Source: CBDUMN01 sp965368335 (GTDB lineage: Bacteria; Pseudomonadota; Alphaproteobacteria; Rhodospirillales; JAPHRK01). Taken from it: DNA of 8,573 nt. Every line of letters starts with the position of its first letter. The first letter of the stretch is position 1. The translations under genes and the position numbers were made by a program. The DNA lies in the NCBI GenBank assembly GCA_965368335.1, contig CBDUMN010000126.1, forward strand, positions 1 through 8,573. Reading direction: 5' to 3'. This document shows positions 5,640 to 8,573 of the stretch, piece after piece. The notes under the pieces are model-generated. The model saw nothing but the letters and a program-made list of their open reading frames with translations. It searched no databases and was not told the DNA's origin.

Positions 5640-7127
5640 TCAGGCTAGTATGATGTTGGGTTCGTCGGGGGGATTGAACAGGGCGACCCGGTTGCGGCCT
5701 GCATTTTTGGCGCTGTAGAGAGCATTGTCGGCCTCACGCATCAGTTCTTCAATAGACACGCCTTTGTCCTGGGACTCGACCAGTCCCATGCTGACCTTGA
5801 AACCGATCTTATCTCCTTTAGGGGTCGGCACTTTGATCCCGGCGATGGCCTCGCGGATTTTTCCGCAAACCCGGATCGCCCCCTGGGAATGCGTGTCGGG
5901 CAGCAGGACGACGAATTCTTCACCGCCGATGCGGGCCATCAGGTCCATCTCACGGAGCAGGTCGGAACAGGTTCCCACCAGATCCTTCAAGATTCTATCC
6001 CCGGTGGCGTGACCGAAGGAGTCGTTGATCCTTTTGAAATGATCGATATCGAGCATGATCAGCGAAATGGGCTTGCGCTGGCGGCGATGGCGGCTCAACT
6101 CGCGCCAGGCGCATTCGAGAAAATGACGGCGGTTGGCCGCCCCGGTCAGCGGGTCGGTGGTCGCCATGCGACGCAACTCGTGCTCCAACTGCTTCTGGGC
6201 GGTAATATCGGAAATCAGGCCGACCGTGCCGCCGACATTACCGTCGGGCCGGGTAAAGGGCGAAGTGCTGAAAATCAGGTGATGATCGCTGCCATCGGCG
6301 AAGCTTAAACTCGCCTCGCACATCTGGGGCTCGGTCGTCTTGATCGCCTTGGCGGTCATCTTCAACAGGGTTTCGGCCCGCTTGTTGCCAAAGACTTTTT
6401 CTGGCGCTTCCTGGGAGAGAAACCGGCGATCAACCGAAAAGGCCCGCTCAAAGGCCCCGTTGCAGCCTAAAAACTGACCGTCCAGATTTTGATAAAAGAC
6501 CGGATTGGGAACCGTATCGAGCACCAGACCGAAAAACGACTGGGCCTCGCCAAGCGCTAGGTTGGTTTTGTAGACTGCATCCACCGCATCGCGGAGGCTT
6601 TCGTTCTGTCGCTTCAACTCAATCAAGGGATCGCGGTGACTGCCTTCAGCCAATTCTCCCACCCAAGCGGAGACGGAGTCTTCGGTATGCCATCCATCCT
6701 GGGGATTGAGCTCCATCCCCATCATCACGCGAACATCGCCATTCCCCATTTCCCGCGAGTCGGCGAAATCGGCCAGACGACAAGCAAACCGCGGCCCATC
6801 GACGGGCTCAGGATCGTGAACCCCCGGGAACTTGCGTTCGGCGGCTTCCGAGTCGTATTCGCATTGCTTGCAGGTAAAGGCGGCAATCAGGTTTTGCGGC
6901 TCACTGCCAAGCTCAAGATAGAGCCCGCCATCGCCTTTGTCGCCACAATCGAGGATATGGTGGGCCATTTCCGAAACGGCGGCTGAGAATCGAGTCTGGC
7001 CCTCGGCATTTAAACCGACCAACCGCGCCGAAATCATCGACTGCTCGCGCAAGGCCTGCGCATCCTCGACTCTGTTCAGGGCCGATTCGACCAGCGTCAG
7101 CAGCCCCTGCCTCTTTGCGAGAACCAT
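5640..7127 (-). CDS. Diguanylate cyclase: degenerate RsbT-like N-terminus, PAS, GGDEF
   Basis: This 495-residue, probably soluble protein would make cyclic di-GMP from two GTP. The GGDEF domain (about 318-485) begins at DPLTGAANRR (325-334) and keeps LDIDHFKRINDSFGHATGD (359-377). Its active-site loop is GGEEF (401-405), a functional variant. An RxxD inhibitory site, REMD (392-395), sits exactly five residues before it, so product feedback is expected. A PAS domain occupies about 197-311 (FFGLVLDTVPNPVFYQN at its start, GTVGLISDITAQKQLE at its end). The N-terminus contains ARLVGLNAEGQTRFSAAVSE (34-53), which resembles RsbT/GHKL kinase N-boxes, but the metal-binding Asn position appears to be His57. 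A CxxC (86-89) follows. No membrane helices were seen. An in-frame TAA two codons upstream fixes the start. The ribosome binding site is poor or inside a hairpin. It converges with the LysR-family gene. Confidence 0.92.
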   Translation of the reverse strand: MVLAKRQGLLTLVESALNRVEDAQALREQSMISARLVGLNAEGQTRFSAAVSEMAHHILDCGDKGDGGLYLELGSEPQNLIAAFTCKQCEYDSEAAERKFPGVHDPEPVDGPRFACRLADFADSREMGNGDVRVMMGMELNPQDGWHTEDSVSAWVGELAEGSHRDPLIELKRQNESLRDAVDAVYKTNLALGEAQSFFGLVLDTVPNPVFYQNLDGQFLGCNGAFERAFSVDRRFLSQEAPEKVFGNKRAETLLKMTAKAIKTTEPQMCEASLSFADGSDHHLIFSTSPFTRPDGNVGGTVGLISDITAQKQLEHELRRMATTDPLTGAANRRHFLECAWRELSRHRRQRKPISLIMLDIDHFKRINDSFGHATGDRILKDLVGTCSDLLREMDLMARIGGEEFVVLLPDTHSQGAIRVCGKIREAIAGIKVPTPKGDKIGFKVSMGLVESQDKGVSIEELMREADNALYSAKNAGRNRVALFNPPDEPNIILA

Positions 7128-7135
7128 GGCTTACC

Positions 7136-7177
7136 AACCCCAAGTGACGTAGCGTTCCGTTGGGGTTTTTTGCCCCA
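7136..7177 (-). promoter_or_regulatory. Overlapping hairpins just before the diguanylate cyclase start
   Basis: In the minus-strand leader, AACCCCAA can pair with TTGGGGTT (8 bp, 16-base loop; plus-strand arms 7136-7143 and 7160-7167). The TTGGGGTT arm ends 8 bases before the ATG and holds the only G-rich stretch that could act as ribosome binding site. The same CCCC segment can instead pair with an earlier TGGGG (hairpin 7161-7177, 5 bp, 7-base loop). The two pairings exclude each other. Read on the plus strand, the longer hairpin is followed by a run of Ts, like a terminator, but no plus-strand gene precedes it. Confidence 0.4.
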
Positions 7178-7184
7178 TTTCTCA

Positions 7185-7210
7185 AAAATTTCCCGGACCA
7201 TATGAGTCCG
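7185..7210 (-). terminator. Weak terminator-like hairpin after the XRE-prephenate dehydratase gene
   Basis: On the minus strand CGGAC pairs with GTCCG over a 7-base loop (plus-strand arms 7194-7198 and 7206-7210), followed by GGAAATTTTT. The stem is only 5 bp and lies about 105 bases beyond the stop codon, so this is a tentative call. Confidence 0.3.
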
Positions 7211-7315
7211 TTCCAAGAAAAGCAACGCTACTTTTTATGTTGAAAAGTTCCCATCAACTGTAGTCTAGCAGTTATTTATTTATTTGAACAGCTTCAAGAG
7301 TTGTTTACAGAATTT

Positions 7316-8401
7316 CTAACTTTCTGCATTGGCCTCGAAACGGTAGGGATGGGGCGGGTAAACCCCCATGATTTTGACGAATGCAGAGAAGAACTCCAGT
7401 TCCTCGAGCGCAAGTTTAAGATTCCGATTTTCCGGGTGCCCCTCTACCTCAGCCAGAAATTGGGTCGCCGTGAACTGGCCGCCGACCATGTAGCTCTCGA
7501 GTTTGGTCATGTTGACGCCGTTGGTGGCGAAGCCGCCCATGGCCTTGTAGAGCGCGGCGGGCACGTTGCGTACCCGGAAGGTGAAACTGGTGATGGTCTT
7601 GCCCGCCATGGGATGGGGGATAATCGGTTCGCGCGCCATGATGAGGAAGCGGGTGGTGTTGTGTTCGGCATCCTCGATATCGGCTTTCAACGAAGCCAGG
7701 CCGTAAATTTCACCGGCCAGTTCGGAGGCGATCACCGCCTGGGTCACATCGCCGCTTTCGGCGATGGCCTGGGCCGAGCCCGCCGTATCGACGGCGACCA
7801 CCGGGGTGATTCCCAATTCGCCGATCAGTTTTTTGCACTGGTTGAGCGCATGAATATGGCTATGCACATGAGTGATGTCTGAAACCTTGGCCCCTTTGAC
7901 GCCCAGCAGGTGGTGATTCACCCGCTGGAAATGCTCGCCAATAATATGAAGGCCGGATTCAGGCAGCAGGTGATGAATGTCGGCGACCCGTCCGGCCACC
8001 GAGTTTTCCACCGGGATCATGCCGAGCCGCGCCTTGCCGTCGTGCACGGCGGCGAAAGCCTCTTCGAAGGATTTGCAGGGCAACGTGGTCATTTCGGGCC
8101 GGGCGACCCGGCAGGAAAGGTCCGAATAGGCCCCCGGCTCGCCCTGAAAGGCGATGGTGCTGGCCGGATCGGAAGCCGGACTTTCCGCCGCACCGCCTTC
8201 TCCCCCCTCACCCGAAAGCAGCCAGGAGGCCGAAACTCCCAGAATGTCGGCCAGAGACTTGAGCTTCTCGGTGGAGGGCAGATTGCGTTCGCTCTCCCAG
8301 TGCGCCACGGTCGACTGTTCGCAGTTGGCTTTTTCCGCCAACCCCCTCTGCGTCATCCCCGCTTCACCACGCGCCTGCTTAATCCGACTGCCAATACCCA
8401 T
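7316..8401 (-). CDS. pheA: XRE helix-turn-helix fused to prephenate dehydratase with ACT domain
   Basis: This 361-residue fusion combines a DNA-binding domain with an enzyme of phenylalanine synthesis. Residues 1-63 are an XRE/Cro-type helix-turn-helix (SRIKQARGEAGMTQRGLAEK at 5-24, then EQSTVAHWESERNLPS at 28-43). A Gly/Glu/Ser/Pro-rich linker covers about 64-81. Prephenate dehydratase runs from IAFQGEPGAYSD (83-94) to about 258; it converts prephenate to phenylpyruvate. Residues matching E. coli PheA are kept: Asn133 in PVENS, Ser181 and Gln188 in SHIHALNQC, and Thr250 in TRF. The ACT domain (about 270-352), with GVNMTKLESYMVGG (295-308), would bind phenylalanine. Usual alphaproteobacterial enzymes lack the first 80 residues. 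No in-frame start codon exists near the enzyme boundary, so the fusion is not an artefact of start choice. The start used has GGGAG 9 bases upstream; an ATG at 8440 does not. A palindrome upstream suggests autoregulation. Confidence 0.92.
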   Translation of the reverse strand: MGIGSRIKQARGEAGMTQRGLAEKANCEQSTVAHWESERNLPSTEKLKSLADILGVSASWLLSGEGGEGGAAESPASDPASTIAFQGEPGAYSDLSCRVARPEMTTLPCKSFEEAFAAVHDGKARLGMIPVENSVAGRVADIHHLLPESGLHIIGEHFQRVNHHLLGVKGAKVSDITHVHSHIHALNQCKKLIGELGITPVVAVDTAGSAQAIAESGDVTQAVIASELAGEIYGLASLKADIEDAEHNTTRFLIMAREPIIPHPMAGKTITSFTFRVRNVPAALYKAMGGFATNGVNMTKLESYMVGGQFTATQFLAEVEGHPENRNLKLALEELEFFSAFVKIMGVYPPHPYRFEANAES

Positions 8402-8410
8402 AACAATGAT

Positions 8411-8415
8411 CTCCC
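8411..8415 (-). promoter_or_regulatory. Ribosome binding site deciding the fusion gene start
   Basis: GGGAG on the minus strand, 9 bases before the ATG at 8401. The alternative ATG at 8440 (13 residues longer) has no such motif and lies inside an inverted repeat. Confidence 0.6.
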
Positions 8416-8419
8416 GAGG

Positions 8420-8446
8420 ATAAATATGATCTTTCGTCATATTTAT
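8420..8446. promoter_or_regulatory. 10-bp perfect inverted repeat, candidate autoregulatory operator
   Basis: ATAAATATGA at 8420-8429 and TCATATTTAT at 8437-8446 are exact reverse complements with a 7-base centre. The element begins 19 bases upstream of the fusion gene's start codon. A possible minus-strand promoter overlaps it: TAGACA (plus-strand 8463-8468) followed 16 bases later by CATAAA (8442-8447), so a bound protein would block transcription. XRE-type regulators typically bind such dyads as dimers, and the adjacent gene encodes one. Confidence 0.5.
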
Positions 8447-8461
8447 GAGAAGATATTACAT

Positions 8462-8573
8462 ATGTCTATGGATTTCTCAATGGCCAGAAATCTAAATCCA
8501 GTTGATTTATCAATTATGGTCATTCCGAAATTTGCATCTGCAAATATCCGGCAACTGTATTTTTCATGGGGTG
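8462..8573 (+). CDS. Possible start of an unknown gene (runs off right edge)
   Basis: An ATG at 8462 opens a frame with no stop to the window end, 37 codons starting MSMDFSMARNLNPVDLSIMV. GAGAAG lies 9 bases upstream and could act as ribosome binding site. The stretch is clearly AT-richer than the other genes here, so it may be recently acquired DNA or simply non-coding. It contains the palindrome ATTTGCA-tc-TGCAAAT (8530-8545), which might argue for a regulatory region instead. I recognise no family. If real, it is divergent from the XRE fusion gene and could share the inverted repeat as a control site. Confidence 0.35.
   Translation, partial: MSMDFSMARNLNPVDLSIMVIPKFASANIRQLYFSWG

Noticed and set aside
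7126..7171. Plus-strand 8-codon frame followed by a terminator-shaped hairpin
   Set aside because: No promoter or ribosome binding site and no plus-strand gene for about 1.5 kb upstream; the hairpin is more usefully read in the leader of the diguanylate cyclase mRNA.
7211..7315. Possible tRNA or small RNA in the gap after the fusion gene
   Set aside because: No cloverleaf or T-loop sequence; only short dyads such as AACTG/CAGTT and a simple TTAT repeat were found.
8402..8440. Longer start of the XRE fusion at ATG 8440
   Set aside because: No ribosome binding site, the ATG falls inside the right arm of an inverted repeat, and the XRE domain begins naturally at the ATG at 8401.

Overview
The window looks like chromosomal DNA of a Gram-negative alphaproteobacterium, plausibly a Rhodospirillales-type free-living organism. 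The basis is moderately GC-rich coding sequence, AT-rich intergenic gaps, and alphaproteobacterial-style sequences for the SpoU-type methyltransferase, the quinone oxidoreductase, the GcvA-like LysR regulator and the prephenate dehydratase. The genus cannot be fixed from sequence alone. No tRNA, rRNA, CRISPR array, transposase or phage gene was seen.

Layout, left to right: (1) the 5' part of a SpoU-family RNA methyltransferase gene on the minus strand, running off the left edge; (2) a divergent plus-strand NAD(P)H:quinone oxidoreductase gene; (3) convergent to it, a minus-strand MarR-family regulator gene, preceded by a ~300-base AT-rich region with repeated TTTCATGA palindromes and a 17-bp inverted repeat at the regulator's 5' end; (4) a minus-strand pair, DMT/EamA permease then MFS transporter, 6 bases apart and probably one transcript; (5) a 60-codon minus-strand gene of unknown function with its own ribosome binding site and a strong intrinsic terminator; (6) a divergent plus-strand GcvA-like LysR regulator gene; (7) a minus-strand diguanylate cyclase gene (degenerate RsbT-like N-terminus, PAS, GGDEF) with competing hairpins just before its start codon; (8) a minus-strand gene that fuses an XRE-type helix-turn-helix to a complete prephenate dehydratase with ACT domain, preceded by a 10-bp inverted repeat suited to be its own operator; (9) a possible AT-rich partial gene running off the right edge on the plus strand.

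Most of the window is ordinary. The most notable item is the XRE-prephenate dehydratase-ACT fusion. All catalytic residues I can align to E. coli PheA are present, the DNA-binding domain looks intact, and a palindrome lies across its presumed promoter. This suggests an enzyme of phenylalanine synthesis that may also read phenylalanine through its ACT domain and repress its own gene. That reading is inference. The gene layout otherwise points to several small regulator/target units (MarR with the palindromes, LysR with the small gene or the transporter pair) rather than one integrated system.
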